Positions 1 through 8,089 of a stretch of DNA of 59,948 nucleotides are shown here, one piece after another. The DNA is from Acholeplasmataceae bacterium. Lineage in GTDB: Bacteria > Bacillota_I > Bacilli_A > Acholeplasmatales > Acholeplasmataceae. Below the pieces are notes generated by a model. It was not told where the DNA came from. It saw only the letters and a program-made list of their open reading frames with translations, and did no database searches. Numbering within the stretch: the stretch's first letter is position 1; the number at the start of each line of letters is the position of its first letter. The stretch lies in the NCBI GenBank assembly GCA_030603805.1, contig JAUVXD010000011.1, forward strand, positions 1-59,948, written 5' to 3'. The position numbers and the translations under genes are program-made.

Positions 1-81
1 AAAGGTATACAAGTTTTTACGAACTCGAGGTTCAAATCATTTAACTACGCCTTCGCTCTTATTTTACTACCATTCATATAA
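1..81 (+). CDS. Possible C-terminal end of an upstream gene
   Basis: The first reading frame is open from base 1 to a TAA at 79-81, giving 26 residues that end in a hydrophobic run (YAFALILLPFI). An imperfect hairpin follows (ACTAAG at 91-96 with CTTAGT at 113-118), then a bidirectional terminator. This is what the tail of a plus-strand gene converging on lysS would look like. The fragment is too short to identify, and chance openness cannot be excluded. Confidence 0.25.
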   Translation, partial: KGIQVFTNSRFKSFNYAFALILLPFI

Positions 82-127
82 ATATAAAAGACTAAGAGAA
101 TAGCTCCTAGCCTTAGTATACGAAAAA

Positions 128-167
128 TATGCCAATTGGATGATGTTTCCAGTTGGCATTTTTATTT
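128..167. terminator. Bidirectional intrinsic terminator
   Basis: An 11-bp stem (ATGCCAATTGG at 129-139 with CCAGTTGGCAT at 149-159, one wobble) encloses a 9-nt loop. T-rich tails lie on both sides: TTTTTATTT on the plus strand and ATTTTTCG on the minus strand. It sits directly downstream of the lysS stop and probably ends lysS, and perhaps the converging gene as well. Confidence 0.7.
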
Positions 168-177
168 ATTTTAGGTT

Positions 178-1662
178 TTATCTGTGCTTATGATGTGGGA
201 ATAAAATCACATCACGAATGCTTGGTGTATTGGTCAGTAACATAATCAGACGGTCAATGCCAATACCGATGCCTCCTGTAGGTGGCATCCCGTATTCTAA
301 GGATTCAACAAAATCCACATCCATTTCAACAGCTTCATCATTGCCAAGTGCTTTTTCTTTCACTTGGTTTTCAAAACGCTCTCTTTGATCAATGGGATCA
401 TTTAATTCAGTAAATGCATTCGCATATTCTGCTTTATTGATGAAAAGTTCAAAACGGTCCGTAAATCTTGGGTCATCTTGATTCTTTTTAGCAAGTGGTG
501 AGATTTCGATTGGGTGACCGTAGACAATGGTTGGTTGGATGATCACATCTTCACAATACTTTTCAAAGAATGCTTCAACAATATGACCATAGCCATAATG
601 TTTTTCAACATGAATGTCATGAGCTTTCGCATGTTTTTTCGCATCTTCTAAAGACATATGTTGCCAGAAGTCGACACCAGACATTTCTTTAACAGCATCA
701 ACCATGTGCCATCTCTTCCAAGGGCGCCCCATGTTAATCGCAACCCCATTGAATTCGATTTCGTATGTGCCTCGAATTTGATAAGTAACGGTCGATAAGC
801 ATTCTTCAACTAAGTTCATCATACCTTCCATATCTGAATAAGCAAGGTACGCTTCAATGGTTGTAAATTCTGGATTATGTGTGGAATCCATACCTTCATT
901 TCTAAAGAGTCTTCCAATTTCATAAACAGCTTCAAGTCCACCAACAATCAGTCTTTTAAGTGGAAGTTCGGTTGCAATTCTTAAGTAGAAGTCCATATCA
1001 AGGGCATTATGATGCGTCACGAATGGACGTGCAGCTGCACCACCTAAAATACCGTGAAGGACAGGTGTTTCAACTTCGATGAAACCCTTGCTGTCAAAGA
1101 AGTTTTGAATTGCACGAATAATTCTTGGGCGTGTCATCGCGACTTTTTTAGCGTCATCATTTACAATTAAATCGACATAACGACGACGTCTAGCTTCTTC
1201 CTTGTCTTGTAGACCATGAAACTTATCAGGCAGGGGTCTTAATGCTTTAGATAAATGGGTGTACGTGGTTGCTTTAATGGTCAGTTCATTGGTTTTCGTT
1301 CTAAAAACAAATCCTTTAATTCCAACGATATCCCCTAAATCACCTTTTTTGTAGATGTCATAAGCTTCTTCACCAATCATATCGGATCTGACATAAATTT
1401 GAATTTGTCCATCGCGATCTTGAATGTTTAAAAAGCCTGCTTTACCTTGTCCACGCTTAAGCATGATACGGCCTGCAACAGAGACTTCATAATGGTTGGT
1501 TTCAAAGTGATCATGATCAAATTGATCATAAGCTTCAAAAACTGTTTTTGATGTATGTGTTCTTTCGTATTTATGACCAAAAGGGTCAATACCTTTTTCT
1601 CTAAGTTCTTGTGCTTTTTCTCTACGCACAATCTGTTGTTCTTTTAAGTCCTCTGGATACAT
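178..1662 (-). CDS. lysS: Lysyl-tRNA synthetase, class II
   Basis: This enzyme charges tRNA-Lys with lysine in the cytoplasm. At 494 residues it is full length for bacterial LysRS. An N-terminal OB-fold anticodon-binding domain covers roughly residues 57-150. The class II catalytic core follows, with motif 2 visible as [15 protein letters not shown] and motif 3 as GIGIGIDRL near the C-terminus. The ATG is preceded by a consensus AGGAGG on the minus strand with good spacing. The gene has its own extended -10 promoter and lies 55 bases downstream of rqcP, separated from it by a terminator. No T-box leader fits in that gap. Confidence 0.97.
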   Translation of the reverse strand: MYPEDLKEQQIVRREKAQELREKGIDPFGHKYERTHTSKTVFEAYDQFDHDHFETNHYEVSVAGRIMLKRGQGKAGFLNIQDRDGQIQIYVRSDMIGEEAYDIYKKGDLGDIVGIKGFVFRTKTNELTIKATTYTHLSKALRPLPDKFHGLQDKEEARRRRYVDLIVNDDAKKVAMTRPRIIRAIQNFFDSKGFIEVETPVLHGILGGAAARPFVTHHNALDMDFYLRIATELPLKRLIVGGLEAVYEIGRLFRNEGMDSTHNPEFTTIEAYLAYSDMEGMMNLVEECLSTVTYQIRGTYEIEFNGVAINMGRPWKRWHMVDAVKEMSGVDFWQHMSLEDAKKHAKAHDIHVEKHYGYGHIVEAFFEKYCEDVIIQPTIVYGHPIEISPLAKKNQDDPRFTDRFELFINKAEYANAFTELNDPIDQRERFENQVKEKALGNDEAVEMDVDFVESLEYGMPPTGGIGIGIDRLIMLLTNTPSIRDVILFPHHKHR

Positions 1663-1686
1663 GTGTAAATCCTCCTAATCCATGAT

Positions 1687-1695
1687 ATTATATCA
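1687..1695 (-). promoter_or_regulatory. Extended -10 promoter of lysS
   Basis: Read on the minus strand this is TGATATAAT, a perfect -10 hexamer with an upstream TG. No clear -35 is visible. It lies 25-33 bases upstream of the lysS ATG and directly follows the rqcP terminator. Confidence 0.6.
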
Positions 1696-1696
1696 T

Positions 1697-1724
1697 AAGA
1701 AAAGCCATAATTATAGATTATGGC
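1697..1724 (-). terminator. Terminator of the tilS-hpt-ftsH-rqcP operon
   Basis: On the minus strand a perfect 8-bp stem (GCCATAAT/ATTATGGC, loop of 5) is followed by TTTTCTT. It overlaps the last codons of rqcP, so the operon ends here. Confidence 0.7.
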
Positions 1725-1963
1725 CGTTTTTCTTCTGTTAAAAGCTCATACATCAATTCATCTTTCTTTGGTGTTAGACTGGTAATTTTAACCTTAATAA
1801 TCTTGAGTCCAAGATAAAGAGTTAAAATATCATTTTCTTTAACCAAAGAAGAGGGTTTTGCAATTTTGCCATTGATTTCTACTTTTTCTTTTTCAGCAGC
1901 TTCTTTGGCAATCGTGCGTCTTTTGATGATGCGCGCAACTTTCAAGTATTTATCAAGCCGCAT
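1718..1963 (-). CDS. rqcP: RqcP-like S4-domain RNA-binding protein
   Basis: An 81-residue protein that is almost entirely an S4 RNA-binding domain ([16 protein letters not shown] at the N-terminus, then the beta-hairpin VEINGKIAKPSS). The family includes Hsp15 and Bacillus RqcP (YabO), which binds stalled 50S subunits carrying peptidyl-tRNA and assists C-terminal tailing during ribosome quality control. The Bacillus gene lies in the same tilS/hprT/ftsH region, which supports the assignment. The start overlaps the end of ftsH by 11 bases, so translation is probably coupled. No RqcH is visible in this window. Confidence 0.8.
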   Translation of the reverse strand: MRLDKYLKVARIIKRRTIAKEAAEKEKVEINGKIAKPSSLVKENDILTLYLGLKIIKVKITSLTPKKDELMYELLTEEKRP

Positions 1964-3866
1964 TGCCGTCTAATGTTTTCTTCTCGTTCCACCAGGAAAG
2001 TTTTCCGGTTTCAACGATTTCATCAATGTCTGCTTTAGTGAGTGTTTCCACTTCAATTAAGTAGTTAGCAATCAGGTCTAATAAACTGCGGTTGGTGGTA
2101 ATAATTTCTCTTGCTTTTTCAAAACATGTGGTAATGATGTGACGTACTTCTTTATCGATTTCGTGAGCGACTTGGTCAGAGAAGTTCTTTTCTTTGAAGT
2201 AATCTCTACCTAAGAAGACGTTACCACCTGAGGTTTCATATTGGATCGGTCCTAAATCAGACATCCCGTATTCAGTCACCATAGCTCTTGCAATTGCTGT
2301 TGCATTCTGAAAGTCATTATATGCACCAGTCGTTACGGTATCAAAGACGATTTCTTCAGCAACGCGTCCACCAAGATAAGATGTGATTTTAGCTACTAAA
2401 GTTGCTTTGGTTTCAAGATATTTTTCTTCTTGAGGCGTCATGAGGTTATAACCGCCTGCACGACCTCTAGGAATAATGGTGACTTTTTGAACGATATTCG
2501 CATCTTTAAGTTTAAGTCCAATCACAGCATGTCCTGCTTCATGATAAGCCACAGTTTTCTTTTCAGAAACTGAGTATTTTCTAGATTTCTTTGCAGGTCC
2601 CATCATTACACGGTCAATCGCTTCATCCATATCTTGTTCAGAAATGAGTGTTCTGTTATCTCTAGCAGCAAGGAGTGCAGCCTCATTAAGTAAGTTTTCA
2701 ATATCGGCACCAGAGAATCCTGGAATACGATGTGCAAAATCATCAAGCTTAATTTTTGGATCGAGTTTTTTATTTCTAGCGTGTACTTTTAGGATTGCTG
2801 CACGTCCTCTCACATCAGGTAGACTAATTGTGATTTGACGGTCAAAACGACCTGGTCTTAGCAACGCTGGGTCTAAAACGTCAGGACGGTTGGTTGCTGC
2901 CATAATGATAATACCCATATTGGTAGTAAACCCATCCATCTCAACTAAAAGTTGGTTTAAGGTTTGCTCTCTTTCATCATGTCCGCCACCTAGACCAGCA
3001 CCACGCTGACGACCGACGGCATCAATTTCATCGATAAAGATGATACAAGGCGAATTTTCTTTAGCAACTTTAAATAAATCTCTAACTCTGGAGGCACCAA
3101 CACCAACAAACATTTCAACGAAATCAGATCCTGAAATAGAGAAGAAGGGGACATTTGCTTCACCTGCAACAGCTCTTGCAAGCAAGGTCTTACCTGTACC
3201 AGGTGAACCTACAAGCAGAACGCCTTTAGGAATACGAGCACCCATATCTACGTATTTTTTAGGTGTCTTCAGGAAGTCAATCAGTTCTTCCATTTCTTGT
3301 TTTTCTTCGTCACATCCAGCAACATCCTTAAATGTTACGGTTTTTTCACGATTTAATTTTGCTCTATTTTTGGCGAAATCAAATGCTTTAGAGTTTTGAT
3401 TGTTTGCGTTTCTAAAGATGATAAATAAAATCACAAGCACTAAAATCATTGGAACCAAGTTAATCAGCACTGTCCAAATGGTGACACCTGAACGAGGGAC
3501 AATCGAAGTTTGTCCACCATTAGCTTCAACTTCAAGTAAGATGTTTTGAGCAAATTCTAGAGGCATGATGGCTTCAAAATTAACGGCACCATAATATGTT
3601 GCAGAACCGCTTGTTCTAAGGAAGGTTCCCTTGATTTGAACTAAGCTAATATTATCTCCACCAACTGGCGTATATTCAATTTTTTCAATATGACCTGCTT
3701 CAGCAGCAGCGGTAAGTTCAGTAACATTCAGTGTTGCAACATCACCTTGAAGTGCATCTCTTAAGAATAAGAAGACCCCAATGACTATCACAAGCGTAAA
3801 AAGCATGATCAGATAATCAGGCTTTTTTCTGAATTCCTTTTTTCTTTGATTTGGATTTTGATTCAT
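1953..3866 (-). CDS. ftsH: ATP-dependent membrane zinc metalloprotease FtsH
   Basis: This membrane-bound AAA+ protease degrades damaged or unassembled membrane proteins and regulatory proteins. Two membrane segments (about residues 19-37 and 131-151) flank the extracytoplasmic domain. The AAA module has Walker A GSPGTGKT (220-227), pore motif FVGVGA (253-258), Walker B IIFIDE (275-280) and a second region of homology with arginine fingers (RPGRFDR, 337-343). The zinc-protease motif HEAGH lies at 442-446. Its 637 residues match the family. A strong AGGGGG site precedes the ATG, 12 bases after the hpt stop. It is the third gene of a four-gene operon. Confidence 0.97.
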   Translation of the reverse strand: MNQNPNQRKKEFRKKPDYLIMLFTLVIVIGVFLFLRDALQGDVATLNVTELTAAAEAGHIEKIEYTPVGGDNISLVQIKGTFLRTSGSATYYGAVNFEAIMPLEFAQNILLEVEANGGQTSIVPRSGVTIWTVLINLVPMILVLVILFIIFRNANNQNSKAFDFAKNRAKLNREKTVTFKDVAGCDEEKQEMEELIDFLKTPKKYVDMGARIPKGVLLVGSPGTGKTLLARAVAGEANVPFFSISGSDFVEMFVGVGASRVRDLFKVAKENSPCIIFIDEIDAVGRQRGAGLGGGHDEREQTLNQLLVEMDGFTTNMGIIIMAATNRPDVLDPALLRPGRFDRQITISLPDVRGRAAILKVHARNKKLDPKIKLDDFAHRIPGFSGADIENLLNEAALLAARDNRTLISEQDMDEAIDRVMMGPAKKSRKYSVSEKKTVAYHEAGHAVIGLKLKDANIVQKVTIIPRGRAGGYNLMTPQEEKYLETKATLVAKITSYLGGRVAEEIVFDTVTTGAYNDFQNATAIARAMVTEYGMSDLGPIQYETSGGNVFLGRDYFKEKNFSDQVAHEIDKEVRHIITTCFEKAREIITTNRSLLDLIANYLIEVETLTKADIDEIVETGKLSWWNEKKTLDGNAA

Positions 3867-3878
3867 AGATGAGCCCCC

Positions 3879-4418
3879 TTAAGTGCTATAAACTTCTGGT
3901 TTCAGGACGCCAACGTAAGGTAGATTACGATAGTATTCGTTATAATCTAGACCATAACCGACGACAAATGCTTTGGGAATAACTTTGCCAACATAATCTG
4001 GCTGATAAGGTCTAACTCTGCCTTCAGGTTTATCCAGTAATGTGACCATTTTGACAGAACTTGCCCCACGATGTTTAAAGAGTTCGATGATCGTAACAAT
4101 CGTATTTGCGGTATCGACAATGTCTTCAACAATAATAACATCACGACCCTTGATGGAAATATCTAAATCAAGTTTGATTTTGACATCACCAGAAGATGCA
4201 ATCCCACCATGGTAAGAAGATACAGACATGTAAGCCATGTCAAATTTGAGATCAATATGTCTTGAGATATCTGCCATAAAAGGTACACAACCTTTAAGAA
4301 GCCCGACTAAAATGGGAGACTTATCTTGGTAATCTTTGGTGACTTCTTTGCCAAGTCTTTGGCAGATTTCTTGAATTTCTTGTTCAGATACTAAAATCTC
4401 TGAAATATCATTATGCAT
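3879..4418 (-). CDS. hpt: Hypoxanthine(-guanine) phosphoribosyltransferase
   Basis: A purine-salvage enzyme that joins hypoxanthine or guanine to PRPP, giving IMP or GMP. The 179-residue length is typical. The PRPP-binding loop is visible as VIIVEDIVDTANT, and LVGLLKGCVPFMADL-type sequence near residue 40 matches the N-terminal family pattern. The start overlaps the end of tilS by 8 bases. The tilS-hpt-ftsH order is conserved in Firmicutes. Organisms with reduced purine synthesis depend on this route. Confidence 0.93.
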   Translation of the reverse strand: MHNDISEILVSEQEIQEICQRLGKEVTKDYQDKSPILVGLLKGCVPFMADISRHIDLKFDMAYMSVSSYHGGIASSGDVKIKLDLDISIKGRDVIIVEDIVDTANTIVTIIELFKHRGASSVKMVTLLDKPEGRVRPYQPDYVGKVIPKAFVVGYGLDYNEYYRNLPYVGVLKPEVYST

Positions 4419-5703
4419 GTTGATTTACCTCTTCAAGTTTGAAATAGCATGTATGGGTATCGCCTAAGGTTTGATTGGTATAAAGGTTTTCTACCCATAA
4501 AACTTGATTGTTGTTATCTGTTAAGACCCAAAGACGATTGCGCGTATCCATTGGGATTTTTTTATCAATCAAGAGTTTCTTTAGCTTCTTATGACCATAA
4601 TCATAAGTTAACAAATCGCCTTCCTCACGATGGCGAAGCCATAGTGGAAATGCTAATTTATTATAACATAATTTTATGTATTGTGCAGTATTGAGGTCGG
4701 TTTTGGACAAAAATGTGAAAATAGCCACATTTAATATTTGTTGCTTACCTTCTTTGATTTTGATTTTAGTCATCTTTGGCTTTGTCATGAGTTCGACTTT
4801 AGCACTGTTATATGCTTTTATAAAGGCATAATCTCGACTCAGCTTATAAGATTGATTTGGTTTTTTTGATAAAAGCATACGTTTAATTTTGGAAATAATT
4901 TCATAAGAAACATTAAGCTTATAATACTCAATCAAGTAGGCAATCATATCATCTTGAAGTGCTTCATCTGAGGATACAAAAAGATCAATTGGAATCGTGA
5001 GTGTTTCTTTTAAATAAGTTTTTGTAATATTTCTAATCAGTCTAAATGCACTAGTCATTTGATGATGATACTGTTTGATTTGTTCTAATAAATCAGGATT
5101 CTCTTGTTTCATTAAAGGAACAACTGCATGACGATATCTATTTCTTAAATAATAGTTATCCTCATTTGAATCATCTGTTAAATAAGGGACATTGTGCTTA
5201 TGAACATATTCCGTGATCTCATGTTTCGAGAAATATAAAAGAGGTTTGATATAGGTATAGGTTTCATCGGAGTGCATCATTTGCATCCCTGCATACCCTA
5301 ATAGATTGGATCCTCGCGTTAATTTGATTAAGACGTTTTCTAAAAGATCATCTAAGTGATGAGCGGTTAAAATATAAGGTGTTTTATAAAGATCAGCAAC
5401 CTCTCTTAAGTAATGGGCTCTTAAATGATGTGCTTGATGGTGAAAGTTACCTTCAGAAACTTTAATCGTGTAATAGTGAAAGGGAAGTTCATGTGCTTTA
5501 CAGTAAGACTCGACTAAATCTTTTTCGATGATGGAGGCCTCTCTTTTTAAATGATTAAAATGAACAACAACTAAAGAAAGTTGAGTTTCTTGAAGCATCG
5601 ATAAAAGTGCCATAGAGTCTATACCGCCACTGACGGAGACAATCAATGGAAGCTTTGTATTGATTTTTAATTCAGTTTTTAATAAAGACTGAAGTGACTT
5701 CAT
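4411..5703 (-). CDS. tilS: tRNA(Ile)-lysidine synthase
   Basis: TilS converts C34 of the CAU-anticodon tRNA-Ile to lysidine using ATP and lysine, so that AUA is read correctly. The PP-loop motif SVSGGIDSM lies near residue 25. The HHLDDLLENVLIKLTRG region that follows is typical of TilS, and C-terminal substrate-binding domains complete the 430 residues. A longer reading from a GTG at 5718 is possible, but that GTG lies inside the probable SD (GTGAGGT), so I chose the ATG at 5703. It is the first gene of the minus-strand operon, behind an extended -10 promoter. Confidence 0.92.
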   Translation of the reverse strand: MKSLQSLLKTELKINTKLPLIVSVSGGIDSMALLSMLQETQLSLVVVHFNHLKREASIIEKDLVESYCKAHELPFHYYTIKVSEGNFHHQAHHLRAHYLREVADLYKTPYILTAHHLDDLLENVLIKLTRGSNLLGYAGMQMMHSDETYTYIKPLLYFSKHEITEYVHKHNVPYLTDDSNEDNYYLRNRYRHAVVPLMKQENPDLLEQIKQYHHQMTSAFRLIRNITKTYLKETLTIPIDLFVSSDEALQDDMIAYLIEYYKLNVSYEIISKIKRMLLSKKPNQSYKLSRDYAFIKAYNSAKVELMTKPKMTKIKIKEGKQQILNVAIFTFLSKTDLNTAQYIKLCYNKLAFPLWLRHREEGDLLTYDYGHKKLKKLLIDKKIPMDTRNRLWVLTDNNNQVLWVENLYTNQTLGDTHTCYFKLEEVNQHA

Positions 5704-5731
5704 CAGATATAACCTCACTTTCTATAGTTTT

Positions 5732-5740
5732 ATTATATCA
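5732..5740 (-). promoter_or_regulatory. Extended -10 promoter of the tilS operon
   Basis: The minus strand reads TGATATAAT 29-37 bases before the tilS ATG. It is divergent from, and close to, the maf promoter. Confidence 0.6.
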
Positions 5741-5761
5741 TGCATGCTATAAATATTATGG

Positions 5762-5788
5762 TTTACAAACCGATATCTATGTTATAAT
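5762..5788 (+). promoter_or_regulatory. Promoter of maf
   Basis: A perfect TATAAT at 5783-5788 is preceded by TTTACA at 5762-5767, with a short 15-base spacer. AAGGAGG follows just before the chosen ATG. Confidence 0.55.
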
Positions 5789-5813
5789 AAAGAGCGATAA
5801 AGGAGGCCAAGAT

Positions 5814-6368
5814 ATGTTAATTTTGGCAAGTAGTTCACCCAGAAGAGCAAAGCTTATGAAGGATGCAGGTCTTGATTTTATTGTTGAACCCAGTCATGTG
5901 GATGAAGATATTCATGACGAAAAAATGAAACCTGAAGAATTTGTTTGTGAGCTTGCAAAACTTAAGGCTGTCCATGTGGCAGGCAAGTATCCAAACGATA
6001 TCGTGATTGGTGCGGATACCATTGTTGTCTATGAAGATCAAATCTTAGGTAAACCTAAAGATGAAGAAGATGCGTATCGCATGCTTAAGCTTTTATCTGA
6101 TGATAAACATGTAGTTTATACAGCTGTCGCACTTGTTCAAGGTGAGAAAATTAAAACTTTCGTTTCAGCAACCGATGTTTGGATGAAAAATTTAAGCGAT
6201 TTAGAAATTAGAAACTATATTAAGACAGGCGAACCGATGGATAAAGCAGGTGCTTATGGTATCCAAGGTGAAGGTGGCGCTTTAGTGGACCATTATAAAG
6301 GAGACTTTTTCACCATTGTAGGGTTACCGCTTAAAGAATTGCTTGAAGCACTTAAAGCATTTAAGTAG
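5814..6368 (+). CDS. maf: Maf-family nucleotide pyrophosphatase
   Basis: Maf proteins hydrolyse dTTP, UTP or modified nucleoside triphosphates to monophosphates, keeping non-canonical nucleotides out of nucleic acids. The N-terminal signature LASSSPRR and the GADTIV motif are clear. An upstream in-frame start at 5694 would add 40 residues that run through the divergent promoter region. The ATG at 5814, behind AAGGAGG, gives the normal 184-residue length and the canonical N-terminus. It is monocistronic, with its own promoter and terminator. Confidence 0.92.
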   Translation: MLILASSSPRRAKLMKDAGLDFIVEPSHVDEDIHDEKMKPEEFVCELAKLKAVHVAGKYPNDIVIGADTIVVYEDQILGKPKDEEDAYRMLKLLSDDKHVVYTAVALVQGEKIKTFVSATDVWMKNLSDLEIRNYIKTGEPMDKAGAYGIQGEGGALVDHYKGDFFTIVGLPLKELLEALKAFK

Positions 6369-6370
6369 AC

Positions 6371-6401
6371 AAGGTTATTTCACAGAAATAGCCTTTTTGT
6401 T
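6371..6401 (+). terminator. Terminator after maf
   Basis: A 10-bp stem (AAGGTTATTT/AAATAGCCTT, one wobble) with a 5-nt loop, followed by TTTGTTT, begins two bases after the maf stop. Confidence 0.75.
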
Positions 6402-6432
6402 TAATTTTAGTCGATGAAGCATGAGATTATTA

Positions 6433-6462
6433 TATAATAATAAGTAATCAAAGACGTTTTCA
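6433..6462 (+). promoter_or_regulatory. -10 element and possible cre-like site of the glycosidase operon
   Basis: TATAAT at 6433-6438 precedes the first gene of the operon; the -35 is weak. CAAAGACGTTTTCA at 6449-6462 matches the right half of a CcpA cre consensus (CG.T..WCA) but mismatches three positions in the left half. Its place just downstream of the -10 suits a roadblock repressor site. The -10 is fairly secure; the cre reading is tentative. Confidence 0.35.
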
Positions 6463-6472
6463 GGAGAAAACT

Positions 6473-8089
6473 ATGAACACAAAGTCAGATACTTGGAAAA
6501 AAGGTATTGTGTATCAAATCTATCCCAGAAGCTTTATGGACAGCAATGCTGATGGCATCGGAGATATCCCTGGAATCATTTCAAAATTGGATTATGTGCA
6601 AAACTTAGGCGTAGACATGATTTGGCTATCGCCTGTTTATGGTTCTCCAAATGATGATAATGGTTATGATGTGAGTAATTATGTTGGGATAAACAAAGAA
6701 TATGGAACCATGGAAGAAATGGAGTTACTCATTAAAGAAGCAAAACTTAGAAATATTAAGATTGTCATGGATTTAGTGGTTAATCATACATCTGATGAGC
6801 ATCCTTGGTTTATTGAATCTAAGAACCCTTTAAGTCCCTATAGAGATTATTATATTTGGGCTAAAAAACCTAATAATTGGACAAGCTTTTTTGGAGGTTC
6901 TGCTTGGGACCAAGTAGGAGATGAGTATTACCTACATTTATTTTCTAAGAAGCAACCAGATCTCAATTGGAACAATCCTAAAATCATGGAAGAAATTCAA
7001 AAGATTATGAGATTTTGGCTTGATAAAGGGATTTATGGGTTTAGATGTGATGTCATTAATATCATCTATAAAACGTCACTTGAAAACGGAAAGAAGAGAT
7101 TCGTATTAACAGGAAAAGAACACTATCACTCTCAAGAAGGATGCCATGATATCTTAAGAAGATTAAGAAGTGAAGTCTTAAATGATTATGATTGTTTTAC
7201 TGTAGGTGAAACTGTGATGGTTACACCTAAAGAAGCGAACGATCTTATCCTTCCAGAACGCAAAGAACTCGATATGGTCTTTGGTTTTGAGCATATGGAA
7301 ACCGATCAAATCAACAATAAATGGTTTAAAACTAAATTTAATCCGAACAAATTCATGAAAACGATTGCGACATGGCAACAAGAAGTCCATTGGAATGCCA
7401 ATTATTTAGAAAATCATGATCAACCGAGATCCGTATCTAGATTTGGTGATGATAAGAAGTATCATTATGAGAGTGCAACGATGCTTGCAACACTCAATTT
7501 GACACTTAAAGGGACACCCTTTATTTATCAAGGTCAAGAAATTGGTATGACCAATGGTGACTTTAAGTCATTAGAGGATTACCAAGATGTTGAAACGCAT
7601 CGTATATATCAGATTGCACGAAGCCTACATTTTCCCAAATGGTATATCAAAAAGATGATTGAAAGAACCTCTAGAGATAATGCTAGACAACCGATGCAAT
7701 GGAATGATTCTAATGGTTTTTCAAAGGGGAAACCTTGGCTTAAAATCAATGCCAATCAGTCTGTCATCAATGTTGAAACACAAGAGCGCGAAGATCACTC
7801 TATTTTAAGTTACTATAAGACACTCATTCGTTTAAGAAAATCATCAGAGACACTAATAAGTGGCTCATTTAAGCCATTATACATGAAGTGTGGTGTATTC
7901 ATTTATCAAAGATATGATGACAATAAGACCTATAGTATTGTTTTAAATATGACAAGAAAACCTAAAAAAGTTCCTGTTAAGTTCAAGGGAAGTATCATCA
8001 TATCCAATTATGGAATAACAGAACTTTCATCGACATCATTAAAGCCTTTTGAAGCACTGATGATTCTGGAGGATATGAAAAATGATTAA
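6473..8089 (+). CDS. GH13 alpha-glucosidase (oligo-1,6-glucosidase type)
   Basis: A cytoplasmic retaining alpha-glucosidase of 538 residues, the normal size for oligo-1,6-glucosidase or trehalose-6-phosphate hydrolase relatives. The GH13 regions are all present: DLVVNHT (I), FRCDV with nucleophile D193 (II), VGET with acid/base E246 (III) and NHDQPR with D316 (IV). A C-terminal beta domain follows. There is no signal peptide, so the substrate must be imported. It is the first gene of a five-gene operon and overlaps the next gene by 8 bases. The exact linkage preference cannot be read from sequence alone. Start: ATG behind CAGGAG. Confidence 0.92.
   Translation: MNTKSDTWKKGIVYQIYPRSFMDSNADGIGDIPGIISKLDYVQNLGVDMIWLSPVYGSPNDDNGYDVSNYVGINKEYGTMEEMELLIKEAKLRNIKIVMDLVVNHTSDEHPWFIESKNPLSPYRDYYIWAKKPNNWTSFFGGSAWDQVGDEYYLHLFSKKQPDLNWNNPKIMEEIQKIMRFWLDKGIYGFRCDVINIIYKTSLENGKKRFVLTGKEHYHSQEGCHDILRRLRSEVLNDYDCFTVGETVMVTPKEANDLILPERKELDMVFGFEHMETDQINNKWFKTKFNPNKFMKTIATWQQEVHWNANYLENHDQPRSVSRFGDDKKYHYESATMLATLNLTLKGTPFIYQGQEIGMTNGDFKSLEDYQDVETHRIYQIARSLHFPKWYIKKMIERTSRDNARQPMQWNDSNGFSKGKPWLKINANQSVINVETQEREDHSILSYYKTLIRLRKSSETLISGSFKPLYMKCGVFIYQRYDDNKTYSIVLNMTRKPKKVPVKFKGSIIISNYGITELSSTSLKPFEALMILEDMKND

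Noticed and set aside
28-48. T-loop-like GGTTCAAATC, possible tRNA end
   Set aside because: Flanking bases do not form a T stem and no acceptor or anticodon arm is found; the region is better read as an ORF tail.
1663-1717. T-box or lysine riboswitch before lysS
   Set aside because: Only 55 bases separate lysS from rqcP, filled by a terminator and a -10 box; there is no room for either.
3040-3399. 119-codon ORF on the plus strand opposite ftsH
   Set aside because: It lies wholly antisense to the conserved AAA region; low-GC codon bias creates such mirror frames. No SD.
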